64,000 bases of DNA from Larimichthys crocea (taxonomy: Eukaryota > Chordata > Actinopteri > Sciaenidae): contig NC_040025.1 of NCBI RefSeq assembly GCF_000972845.2, positions 22,977,846-23,041,845 on the forward strand, written 5' to 3'. Positions 41,516-52,051 of this stretch are shown one piece after another (the first letter of the stretch is position 1; each line of letters starts with the position of its first letter). The position numbers and the translations under genes were made by a program. The notes under the pieces were generated by a model. It had not been told where the DNA came from. It saw only the letters and a list, made by a program, of their open reading frames with translations, and did not search any database.

Positions 41516-42183
41516 CTGGCAAAGTTATTAACATACTGTAGTAAAGGAAGAAAATAATTGAACAACCACCATGGATCATGTAGCATCATAATGAATTAAA
41601 ATACATAAACCCCCAACTGTCTGCTTCTGTGAAAAGTTTGACTTTTTCTTCTCATTTAGTTTATTTTTGACTTTATGATTGTAAGAGGTGCTCGTGTGTG
41701 GCTGCAAAAACAGATAATAGATGTGCAGAAAGATTAATCCAATGGCCTTATTTAGGGGGCTTTTTAGTACAGAAAGAAAATTAAAGGAACTTTATCAATT
41801 AAAGAAAAACTCCAATGATCTTGCTCATAGAGATCTGTCTACCCTTCTCTAAGGGGCACGACTGTACAATGTTTTCTGTGGCTGTGCAGGGAGCACATCA
41901 CAATCCTCATGCCATTAATTAAGCAGACTACAAATTCTTAACAGAAAGCGTGAGTGTGAAGGGGTCCAAATAAAATGCGATATTGCATTGTGGGTGTTTA
42001 AGGAGCCAGTTCCACCCATACTAGTGAGTAAAGATCAGGATATTTTGACATCCGCTGCTCTATCTGTCTGTCACAAGTCACCAAACCTTATTTTTAAATA
42101 CTGCCCTAAAGTGCTGGATTACTTATATTTCTCATTTCAAAAGTTTAAATGCTGATCTTCCTCTTCGTGGAAAAGTCTCTGTG

Positions 42184-42454
42184 TACCCCGACCAGCCACT
42201 TCATTAGGTACACTTGTACAACCCAATGTGATCCAATACAACAACTCAGCCATAAATTCTACCCTTGGGAAGCTTATAATTTTCTAGGTGTTTTTAATAT
42301 TTTTGCCACCCCATTAACATACATGAGTGGGCCATAATATTAAACACCTCTTAATGTCCTCCTCTCCTGTACAACAAAATCTAAAAAAAAATTTATGGCA
42401 AAGTTGTTGGATCACATTGGATTGCATGACCTAATGAAGTGGCCAGTCGGTGTA
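42184..42454. repeat. MITE with ~26-bp terminal inverted repeats
   Basis: The left end TACCCCGACCAGCCACTTCA continuing TTAGGT is matched by the reverse complement of the right end (GACCTAATGAAGTGGCCAG then TCGGTGTA). The interior is non-coding. Total about 271 bp, typical of a non-autonomous DNA transposon. Confidence 0.8.
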
Positions 42455-42632
42455 TTTGTACTGAAGGCTTGAGTTTGAACACCACACTAGTGTGAGGTGG
42501 ATATTTGACTATGATTGTCTTTTAATCTAGATACGATGTTGCAAATCCTGCTGGCGTGTACACGTCTTACACATCATGAGTGAAGCTTGAACATCCAAGT
42601 GGAAGGGAACTTTATTTTAGTACCTCTGATCT

Positions 42633-43020
42633 ACTGACAGTATAAAGAATGGACATCAGCAAAGACATGGGGACCTGAGGTGGGCTGAATGTGACAAGCC
42701 ACCTGTAACAGCACCCACCTGTCAATGAAAGCAGCCACACTATTAATTATGCATAACGTAATATCATTTGAATGGGTGAGTTAGGTACGTCAGTTAGACT
42801 CAGTACAGTTGTCATGAACAGGGCAGTTAGCTGTAGAGACCAAAACCAGGCTGTAAACATGTTTATTTCTGCTGTGAAGTTGGACATTTTAACATGGGGG
42901 CTTATGGAGATTGATTCGTTCTGTAGCCAGCTTCAAATGGCCTGTTTGAGAAACTGCAGTTCTTGGCTTCACTTCCGCCTTGGCTGAACGTCACCGACAC
43001 AGAGGTTGACACTTTCTGGT
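42633..43020 (+). repeat. Dispersed repeat family, copy D (internally deleted)
   Basis: Starts CTGACAGTATAAAGAATGGA and has the later blocks (AGAGACCAAAACCAGGCTG, TGGACATTTTAACATGGGG, CACTTCCGCCTTGGCTG, AGAGGTTGACACTTTC). It lacks the block with the CRE and CACCGCCATG found in copy A. Confidence 0.75.
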
Positions 43021-43475
43021 CATATAACTGTCAGTGCTGATAAAGCAGCAAAATAGTTGAATAACTTGATCCCAGCTGCAGGGCAGTGCACCAGGTAATA
43101 AATAATAAAGATTTCAAGCAGCCCGAAGCTTCATTTTTATAACATATTATTTATGGCCTGCTAAGATTGTCAGATACTGTATGGCTGGAAGATTTGTCTT
43201 TTTTGATATGAAGCATTTGAATGCACTAAACATTGACCTCTAAGGACCTAACTGCAGGTGTTATGTATCTGTGGATGTGACACAAAATATTACTTTCTGA
43301 ATGATTTTGTTAAAGACAAGAGCAAGAGTGATATGTTTTAAACTTCATTGTTAACAGACTTTGCATCACTCCTTATAAATCAGGTTTAGAATGAACATGA
43401 GGTCAATATTTGTATCAACTTCATGCAAGTTTAATGTATTCCATACAATTTATCCTTTGTTATCTGACTCCAGAT

Positions 43476-45055
43476 GTGAAAGAAAGGCAGAACTGGTTTT
43501 TAGATTTCTTCAGGCCTGATTGGTTTAGATTTGGTTACATTGTCATTTGTATTATAATGTATTGTGACAATGAAAACAAAATAGTTAGAGAACAGTGCAT
43601 TTCTATGTGACTTTTATTGGTAGTTTTTTTCATTTTTAAAATGTTAGTATTGGCCCTCGGGCAACTTCACATTGTCAAATCTGGCCCCCTTTAAAAGAAG
43701 TTTGGACACAGCTGCCATAAAACAATACAAATATCCTGTACAGCAGTGTGCAGTGCTCTGGTTGTGTGTTGAGTGTTTTTGTGTGTATATAAGGGAGAGC
43801 TGACTGTCTTACTTTATGTAACACTACGAAAAAACCAAAAATGCTGTAATCTTTCTTTTTCCCAACCCTTTCGCACATACAGACCCCTGGTGCTCAGATA
43901 AAAGAGCCGGTCAGGGACTTTTATTTTGAAAGTTTATCACTATACTTTGGCAAAGTCACCTAATACATTTAACCTGGATTTTAACATAATACTGGCACTT
44001 TGCAGTCCCTCTGCTGTGCAGCGCTATGTCATAGATGACATAGTTCATAGTGAATTGGATATTATTTTTTTCATTTTTAAAATGTTAGTATTGGCCCCCG
44101 GGCAACTTCTCATTGTCAAATCTGGCCCTCTTTAAAAGAAGTTTGGACACAGCTGTCATAAAAACAATACAAATATATATCCTGTACAGCAGTGTGCAGT
44201 GCTCTGGTTGTGTATGAGTGTTTTTGTGTGTGTATATAAGGGACAGCTGACTGTCTTACTTTATGTAACACTACGAAAAAGCAAAAATGCTGTAATCTTT
44301 CTTTTTCCCAACCCCTTCCCACATACAGACCCCTGGTGCTCAGATAAAAGAGCCGGTCAGGGACTTTTATTTTGAAAGTTTATCACTATACCTTGGCAAA
44401 GTCACCTAATACATTTAACCTGGATATTAACATAATACTGGCACTTTGCAGTCCCTCTGCTGTGCAGCGCTATGTCATAGATNNNNNNNNNNGTGAAAGA
44501 AGGCAGAACTGGTTTTTAGATTTCTTCAGGCCTGATTGTTTAGATTTGGTTACATTGTCATTTGTATTATAATGTATTGTGACAATGAAAACAAAATAGT
44601 TAGAGAACAGTGCATTTCTATGTAACTTTTATTGGTAGTTTTTTCACTTTTAAAATGTTAGTATTGCCCCCCGGCAACTTCACATTGTCAAATCTGGCCC
44701 TCTTTAAAAGAGTTTGGACACAGCTGCCATAAAACAATACAATATCCTGTACAGCAGTGTGCAGTGCTCTGGTTGTGTATGAGTGTTTTTGTGTGTATAT
44801 AAGGAGAAGCTGACTGTCTTACTTTATGTAACACTACGAAAAAGCAAAAATGCTGTAATCTTTCTTTTTCCCAACCCTTCCACATACAGACCTGTGCACA
44901 TAAAAGAGCGGCAGGACTTTTATTTTGAAAGTTTATCACTATACCTTGGCAAAGTCACCTAATACATTTAACCTGGATTTTAACATAATACTGACACTTG
45001 CAGTCCCTCTGCTGTGGTGTCATAGATACATAGTTATAGTGAATTAATATATTTA
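43476..45055 (+). repeat. Tandem array of units joining chmp4b promoter flank to chmp4b 3' UTR
   Basis: Three units. The landmark ACACTACGAAAAA sits at 43821, 44268 and 44831; the first two are 447 bp apart. Each unit holds a hAT-like end (AAATCTGGCCC, AAGTTTGGACACAGCTG), then CCTGTACAGCAGTGTGCAG and CTCTGGTTGTGT, then a stretch matching 48861-49160. Units 1 and 3 also share a longer left part (GTGAAAGAA..GGCAGAACTGG, from 43476 and 44493). Interrupted by 10 Ns at 44483-44492. Confidence 0.85.
44483..44492. other. Assembly gap (10 Ns)
   Basis: Run of N inside the tandem array, at the junction between units 2 and 3. Exactly 10 bases, so probably a nominal rather than measured size. Confidence 0.99.
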
Positions 45056-45062
45056 TTTTAAT

Positions 45063-45068
<6 letters not shown>

Positions 45069-45134
<66 letters not shown>
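45069..45134 (+). repeat. (AT)n microsatellite between the array and the chmp4b promoter
   Basis: About 33 AT units directly between the end of array unit 3 and the promoter-flank block at 45143. Confidence 0.9.
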
Positions 45135-45136
<2 letters not shown>

Positions 45137-45170
45137 AACATACCTGTACAGCGTGCAGTGCTCTGGTTGT

Positions 45171-45423
45171 CCAGCAGATGGAGACCGAGCCACAACAAGT
45201 CCCCGCCCCCTCCCCCAGCCCACCCCCCCTCATCGGGCAACATGACGTCATCGGGCCTTTCCAGGAAGTGTAAAAACATCAACAATCCTTCGAGGCTGGG
45301 GCGAAGTGTCAGTGTAGCCTAGCAGCGAGGTAGCTAAACGGGATTTTCTCGGACATTTCACAGATTTGTTTTATTTTTTTTTTATATATATATATATACT
45401 TAGTGTATTGTAGCATCCCAGAT
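45171..45423 (+). promoter_or_regulatory. chmp4b: chmp4b core promoter and 5' UTR with CRE
   Basis: GC-rich segment with a GC-box-like CCCCGCCCCCT at about 45202-45212 and a full CRE TGACGTCA at 45243-45250. It is followed by a T-rich then TA-rich leader just before the ATG at 45424. To its left it meets the (AT)n tract and the repeat array. Confidence 0.6.
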
Positions 45424-48400
45424 ATGTCGTTGTTAGGTAAACTATTTGGAGGAGGAGGAAAAGGGGGAAAGGGACCGAGCCCACAGGAGGCTATCCAGAA
45501 ACTCCGAGAGACGGAGGAGATGCTAACGAAGAAACAGGAATTTCTAGAGAAGAAGATCGAGCAGGAGCTGCAGATCGCGAAGAAAAACGGCACGAAAAAC
45601 AAAAGAGGTGAGGCATCGGCGCGTGTTTTCACGCAGTTTCTCCTCTTTGTCGGTATATGCGCCGGTCGACCAGCCCTGAGCTAGCCCGTTAGCACGCTAG
45701 CCGAGTTGGCTAAGTTTCCCGAAGCTGTCATAACTGTTGGCACGAGCACGAGCACGAGCACAGCGGAGATAATGCTCACTGTGTGTGAGATTTAATCATC
45801 CGAGGGGTCAGTGTGGCTGAGCTTGGTGTTTTTTTGTTTTCCCCTCCAGCATATGTGTGAGTGATCAGTGGCCATTTAACATTTAAAATAGTTAAAGGTG
45901 TGGCAGGCGATCACTTACAGCTACAGTTAGACGTGCTGCTGCTCTGGCAATAAAGATATGAGCGGACAAGGGTTGATCTTTGGCGTGGTACACCAATAAA
46001 ACGACGTGATATCACTGTGAGAGAGGTAGGCGTGTTTGCGCCAACATACACACCACAAGCTGCCTCACAGACTGTTATTATATGAGCAAATAACAAAATA
46101 CAACACTTACAAACCTAGATCTGGTTATCACCAGTAATGCTAGAGTAATATTACCCAAACATTGTCAAGATAAAGGTGTGGCAGAACACCTGTTGAAGAC
46201 GAGGAAGTCAAACTTTGATTATTGTTGACAAAGGATCACATTTTGTCCAGAGGAAAAGAAAGTGTTTTGTCCTCTGGGCTGTGAGGAATGTGGTGGGTTG
46301 TCTATTGAGTTTATTATAGTTGTTGTTTGTTGTGGTGACATTTTTTGGGGGGCTGATCACACCACTTCAACAGGTGACCAACAATAATATCTACTATAGG
46401 CCCATGAATCCATCCATAAAGTATAAGTTGGAAGTCAGTGCAGCAGTTTTGAGGACGCCAAAATCAGTGGCGGTCATCCTCTCGGGAACACAAATATCAG
46501 GTTTAAATGTCATCCCAGTGTTGATAGTGTTGGTTTATGGCACCCAACGTGAGGCAGAAATATCACTGTTACGATGACAGGATATTCATTTATATTACCC
46601 TGCCCCACTTCATACTTTAGCTTCTCCGTTGAGTGAAGAGTCGTAGTTTGCCTGAATGCTTAACATACGTTTCCTTACCCCGAATCATTTCCTCCTCCAA
46701 CTTGACAGAATGACTCAACCCAGCATGACAGCATGACACCGATACTTTCGCCACAGCCTATTAGGTGTGAGTTAGTGGTTGTGGTCATGTGACCATGTAG
46801 CTGATTCATTTCTACGTTTCCACCTTTTCCATTTTGTCACAAGCAGTATTTAATTAACGTGTAAGCATTTTATTCACGATTCTACTCTGTGGTGGATTAC
46901 TGTGATTTCCCAGATCATAAAACTAACACCGCAAACATTATCACTGCTCATTCTTCTTCCTGTTTAAGGACTGAACAATCCTTCATTATCCGCAGTTTCA
47001 CTTCTCTGTCACTGAATAGTCTATATTTGACAGCCTATGAATGCTTACTCCCTGCCTCCTGTCTTTCTCTCCTCAGCGGCTCTGCAGGCTTTGAAAAGAA
47101 AGAAGCGGTATGAGAAGCAGCTCGCCCAGATTGACGGCACGCTGTCGACCATCGAGTTCCAGAGAGAGGCTCTGGAAAACGCCAACACCAACACTGAAGT
47201 GCTCAAGAACATGGGCTTTGCTGCTAAGGCCATGAAGTCTGCCCATGAAAACATGTAAGAGCAAGCACCCAGTAATTAATAGGGTTCTTTATAATTTCAT
47301 TGATCAATGATTATAAAAAATATTTGTAGTGTGCTGCCTCCGCCTTCTTCAGTAAGAGTTAAAAAACCCTGATTATGAGGAATATGCTCTGCTCATAACA
47401 AGATACAGAGGATTTATTTCCTCCCCAATCCAAACCACCAGATGTTATTTAAATCAGGGACAGAGAAGATTTCATAATGAGAACAATATATCATAGTAAT
47501 TCTTACACATTGCTTTGCTAAAATGCTTCTAACGTCAGTATTAGAAGAACAGAATCAGTAGTGAGATACTTTTGTACCTTTTACAGCTAAGTTCTCATTG
47601 TGTGAGGCGCTTCTTTTTACTCACGTATGAATTCTTCTGTTTGTTTCAGGGACATTGACAAGGTGGACGACCTGATGCAGGACATTACAGAGCAGCAGGA
47701 GCTGGCCCAGGAAATCTCTGACGCCATATCTAAACCTGTCGGCTTCGGAGAGGAGTTCGATGAGGTGGGCGACGCTTTTTTTGCTGTGTTTTTCTAAAAG
47801 TATCGCCTGATTCAGAACTGATTCCTGCTTTAAAAGGTTGTGAGTGTGTGTGTGTGTGTGTTTAACACACAGTAATGAATGATTGTCTGATAATATAGAG
47901 TTAACACGGTAGAGCAAAGTTCATCATCGTCCTTGATGCTGCCCAGTGTTGTTTTGTGACCCACAAGGCTAAACACAGTCATTACTCTGCTATTAAGGCT
48001 GTTGAATCACTCTTATTTTTGAATGGTCTTATTCATAGACAGACTTCACCACAACAGATGATATTCGGTCATCCTGGGACAATATGGCATAGAGAATAAA
48101 CACACTCTTTCTCAAAGTCGACTGACTCGAACTGTTAAACTCACAGCGAGATGGTTTTCTCGTGTCCCCCACACTAATCCTGAAAATAAATATAACATGT
48201 CATATTAATATCTGTTGTTGCATGAATTAGTTTGTGTTTGTGTCTCATCTTTGGTGTTGGTGTCTTTCTCAGGATGAGCTGCTGGCGGAGCTGGATGAGC
48301 TGGAACAGGAGGAGCTGGACAAAAATCTGCTGGAGATCGGGGGTACAGAGAACGTCCCCCTCCCCAACGTGCCTTCAACTTCATTACCTGCCAGACCTGG

Positions 48401-48781
48401 TAAGAGCCTATTGAAGCCTGTAGTTGTGTTAAAGGGATGTATTAGATGTTTGGAAATATGGTTAGTCACTTTCTGGGTGAGTTACATGAGAAGACTTTTA
48501 CGGGGGGTTAACGTGTCAGACTGTTTCTGGCTCTACACGACTTGGTAACAAGTGGAGACTCCAGGAAATTGTTATTTATTACACAGACAAGAAATAATAA
48601 TGGAAAATGGCAAAGTTATTTCATTCTCTACCACAAAGCAAATAATCATGTCACGTTTGTCACTGCACCAATTAATTCACATCTTCATGTGCTTTTTTTC
48701 TTCTCTTTAACCCTAAAAGCCAAGAAAGAGGAGGACGAGGACGACATGGAGGATCTGCAGCGCTGGGCGGAAGCCATGTAA
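45424..48781 (+). CDS. chmp4b: Charged multivesicular body protein 4B (ESCRT-III Snf7 family, 5 coding exons, 221 aa)
   Basis: Coding exons: 45424-45607, 47077-47254, 47650-47764, 48273-48399, 48720-48781. All introns are GT-AG and the frame closes at 221 aa (human 224). Family knowledge: CHMP4/Snf7 is the main polymer of ESCRT-III. It is recruited by CHMP6 or ALIX and remodelled by VPS4 in endosomal sorting, cytokinesis, membrane repair and nuclear envelope sealing. Seen: N-terminal MSLLGKLFGGGGKGGKG (membrane-inserting start plus Gly-rich stretch), the basic alpha1/alpha2 hairpin (KKQEFLEKKIEQEL, LKRKKRYEKQL), the acidic autoinhibitory region (DELLAELDELEQEELD), a proline-rich VPS4-binding-type segment (PLPNVPSTSLP) and the C-terminal ALIX-binding helix (MEDLQRWAEAM). 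The gene lies next to a tandem array of units made from its own promoter flank and 3' UTR (see findings). Confidence 0.96.
45608..48719 (+). other. chmp4b: chmp4b introns
   Basis: Intron 1 (45608-47076) starts with a GCTAGC/GTTAGC cluster and a short (GCACGA)n run at about 45741-45762. Introns 2-4 (47255-47649, 47765-48272, 48400-48719) contain only a short (TG)n at about 47841-47860. Confidence 0.55.
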
Positions 48782-49830
48782 ACGCAGCATCCGCCACATC
48801 ATACCTGCATCAGAGAGGGAAGAGGAAGGAGCAATGGGGGAATGAATGGACTGATAGGATGTTGTGTATGAGTGTTTTTGTGTGTATGAGGAGGGCTGAC
48901 TGTCTTATTTTATGTAACACTACGAAAAAGCAAAAATGCTGTAATCTTTCTTTTTCCCAACCCCTTCGCACATACAGACCCCTGGGGCTCAGATAAACGA
49001 GCCGGTCAGGGACTTTTATTTTGAAAGTTTATCACTATACCTTGGCAAAGTCACCTAATACATTTAACCTGAATTTTAACATAATACTGGCACTTTGCAG
49101 TCCCTCTGCTGTGCAGCGCTATGTCATAGATCACATAGTTCATATTGAATTGGATATTATGAGCTGTGTGGTACGATAAAGGAGTTGTTGTCAGATTAGA
49201 TTTGCGGACTGTGTGGCGTTGCTAACGTCACTGGAAGTCAGGTGAATTTTCATGGGAGCTTAATCCTCAAAGATCTGTTTCCGACTCACATATTTACCTG
49301 TATTTGTGGCGTTAAAATCGTTGGATGTTTTGTTTTTGTTTTGCTTTTTTCTCTTCTTGACAAAAATAACTATTGTTTGCTCTGTTTCTTTTGTTAACTG
49401 CTCTTGAAAAAAGGAGAACAGCTGAGCATGAGCTGGGTGTTTGCCAGAGTCCGAACCTGTTCTTTTGTTTCAGGCTGCGTGCTTTGTCCCTTTTCCCCCT
49501 CCTCCTCTTCGCCTCCTGTCGCCATTTCAGCGACTTCTTCCTCGCTCAAAGCCGTTATCACCAGTGGTTCTTGTTATTTGGTGTAAATATCCCAAATGTG
49601 TCTTTTTATATACTGTATTTCTGCCATCACCGAGAGGTTCTGTCGGGGTTGTGTGAAGCATGCAACAATGGAGAAAATGACAATACAGATCACAACGCAC
49701 GGCTAGAAAGAGAGATGTTATACCTAACACTTTCATCCTGCTCTGTCTCTCGGTCCTTCTCATAAGGGTTTTTGTTTCCGATTGTATAATGTTGAAAAAA
49801 ATAATAATAATAAACTATTGTCACACCTTA
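48782..49830 (+). other. chmp4b: chmp4b 3' UTR (proximal form)
   Basis: Follows the TAA at 48779-48781 and runs to a poly(A) signal AATAAA at 49809-49814. Bases 48861-49160 are also present, with few differences, in each unit of the array upstream of the gene. A longer transcript ending at the AATAAA at 51671-51676 is possible and would include a MITE and a SINE. Confidence 0.55.
49809..49814 (+). terminator. chmp4b: Proximal poly(A) signal of chmp4b
   Basis: AATAAA after an (ATA)n-like run, about 1.03 kb after the stop codon. A usable but not unique signal. Confidence 0.5.
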
Positions 49831-50615
49831 TTAACTACACTTTGAAGGAGCTGGTGGTTTATAAAAGATTAGATTATAGTCAATCTACAACAATTCCTTT
49901 AGTTTTTCAAAGTCATGATGTACATTTTTTACATAGAAAAAAAACCCATAACAAGATCAGATGGACAAGCATGTTTGCATTTCTATGTTTTATTTATCCA
50001 GATGAGAATATTATTTGCAAAAATCCATTAAAGGTTTTCAATTCTTTTATCGTAGTGGAAGCTTTATCTTTTCATGTTGGTATCGCGTGATATCGTTACA
50101 TTGAGTGTCATAGTTTATTACATGTGTATAACCATGTAATGAGCCTGTATGGCACAACAGGTGGTGTCTGCAATTTGGATGTTTTATTTAACCATCTGCT
50201 TAGTCAGTTGGATTGGGTGTCAAAGGTGTCAAAAAACAAACAAAAGCAGAAAGTCCTCACATTTCAGAAGCTGGGATGATCAAATGTGGCGCATTTTAGC
50301 TTGAAATCTTCCAATTGAACACAGAAACACACACAGTTCGACTCTTTACACTGTGAGTTAGACACCAGCATTTACTTAAGCAACGCATGAATGAATTAAA
50401 TCTAAGTACAATATAATGAGATCTCCATCACTCATAAGAGAAACCTCTAATACACAACTCAGGCTTTAGGTTTAGACCATTCACTCTTAGAGTTCATATG
50501 TATTTACGTCATGCTGGTTGTTTAGGCTGAAACTATATGAATGCTTAAAGTTAGACCAAAAATGTTGTATTTCTGGACATGTAAACCGGGAGGCTCTCAG
50601 CTCCTAATGAGACAC

Positions 50616-51196
50616 TTAAAGGTCCAGTGTGTAGAATTTAGTGGCACCGAGCAGTGAAGTTGCAGATTGCAACCAAATGAATACTCTCCTTCCAAGCATG
50701 TAGGAAAAATGAAAATTCACATAAAAAGTAAAAGGCTGGGGCGGTGTTTGGCTCAGTTGATAGAGCAGCCGGCCCATGTGTGAAGGCTCAGTCCTTGCTG
50801 CAGAAGCCCAGGGTTTGAATCCGACCTGTGACTCTTTCCAGCACATCATTCCCCGTCTCTCTCTCCCCACATTTCCTGTCACTCTTCAGCTGTCTCTATT
50901 AAAATAAAGCTTGAAAAGGCCAAAAAATAATCTTAAAAAAAAGAGAAAAAAAAGTTACAGGCCATATCTAGAGCAAGAGTGTTTGGTTTGTCTGTTCTGG
51001 TCTACTGTATAAAAATGGTGGTTCAACATGGAGGAGGACCCACTCTCACTGTGGATATAAAGGGCTCATTTCAAGACAATGAAAACACAACAGTTCTTAT
51101 TTTCGGATCATTATACACTAATGAAAGCATAATTATAAATATTGTATTCCATTCCTGCCAATAGATACTCCTAAACCTTACACAATGGACCTTTAA
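50616..51196 (+). mobile_element. MITE with conserved termini, split by a SINE
   Basis: Starts TTAAAGGTCCAGTGTGTAG, followed by AATTTAGTGGC, and ends CACAATGGACCTTTAA, an inverted match. I recognise this as a very common percomorph element. The interior (CAAACACTCTTGCTC region, GGAGGAGGACCCACTCTCAC) matches the partial copies at 3211-3325 and 51300-51517 in the opposite sense. A SINE interrupts it at 50734-50955. Confidence 0.8.
50734..50955 (+). mobile_element. tRNA-derived SINE nested in the MITE
   Basis: A box: GGCTCAGTTGATAGAGCAG. B box: GGGTTTGAATCC. The body is CCGTCTCTCTCTCCCCACAT then TTTCCTGTCACTCTTCAGCT; the tail is ATTAAAATAAAGCTTG then A-rich. It splits the MITE, so it inserted later. 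Not a functional tRNA gene. Confidence 0.8.
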
Positions 51197-51299
51197 TTAG
51201 TGCAGACGTGAAATATAATAATTCATAATTATGTTTTCATGCATGTATAATCACCTGAAAACAAGAATAGTTTTGTTTTTGTTGCTTAAACATTATTTT

Positions 51300-51517
51300 C
51301 ATATCTACAGTGGGAGCGGGTCCTCTTTTATGGCAGCCACCATGTTGAAACACTGTGTTTCTACAGTAGCCCAGAACAGACAAACTAAATACTGACTCTA
51401 AACAGGGCCCTTGAAGTGTTGTTTCTCCTTTACAGTAGGAAGGTGAGGGTGATGTGAGGGGATTGCATTGTAGAGATTACACTAGATGCAACTAACTTCT
51501 ACACACTGGACCTTTAA
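51300..51517 (-). mobile_element. Second MITE copy, opposite orientation, truncated
   Basis: Contains GGGAGCGGGTCCTCTTTTAT, TTCTACAGTAGCCCAGAACA and ends TTCTACACACTGGACCTTTAA at 51517, the reverse complement of the left end of the first copy. Its other end is missing. Confidence 0.65.
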
Positions 51518-51670
51518 AAACCCAACACAGCCTTTTCCATCTGATTCAGTTGCATTGTCCTGTTTTAACCTGTGTTTAATGCTGTATTCTTGTAATTTGA
51601 TATACTTTTATGGTTCTTTTTGTTTGTTTCTGTTATTTGCTGTCTACTCTCATTTATTGTAATTGTATGA

Positions 51671-51676
51671 AATAAA
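51671..51676 (+). terminator. Possible distal poly(A) signal (chmp4b or unassigned)
   Basis: AATAAAATG preceded by a T-rich, 3' UTR-like stretch (51540-51670). It lies downstream of chmp4b and before the eif2s2 promoter, so it would serve a long chmp4b 3' UTR if used. Confidence 0.35.
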
Positions 51677-51879
51677 ATGTATTATTATTTAATGTCATCC
51701 AAATACTGTTTGGTAGGTGAGGAGACAGGCTTGCAACAGAGAACTGGGCTTAGTAACTGTGATTGTTCCGAATATTAAGCGAAAATTATGTAATATCAGA
51801 CATGACTGTGATGAAACATGTCTATTACAGCTCAACAACCTCATCGTGTACGTGTTGTTTAGCAACTGTTTGCTCTTGA

Positions 51880-52051
51880 ACACTCCCCAACTGGAATCCA
51901 CCGTCGCAAAGCAACCACGACTGAAACTGGCGACTACGCGCATGCGCACCGCAGACCTAACGCTGATGCAAGAGGTTTTTCGGCGCAGCATTGTGGTGCT
52001 GATCGAGGGACACAAAGTAGCCACATTTCAGCCACTTCCAAGGCCGCAACC
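51880..52051 (+). promoter_or_regulatory. eif2s2: eif2s2 promoter with NRF1 palindrome
   Basis: GCGCATGCGC at 51938-51947, flanked by CGACTAC and ACCGCAG. Known: this is the NRF1 palindrome, typical of TATA-less housekeeping promoters. It lies 105 bases upstream of the start codon at 52052, which has A at -3. An out-of-frame ATG at 51966 overlaps the main start (see findings). Confidence 0.7.

Larger units (their letters stand above)
41516..43475. other. vapb-chmp4b intergenic stretch, repeats only
   Basis: AT-rich DNA containing the 271-bp MITE (42184-42454) and dispersed-repeat copy D (42633-43020), then unassigned sequence up to the tandem array. No coding signals. Confidence 0.55.

Noticed and set aside
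50734..50955. tRNA-like A and B boxes
   Set aside because: They belong to a SINE head with SINE body and A-rich tail; no complete cloverleaf with an acceptor stem was found, so not called as a tRNA gene.
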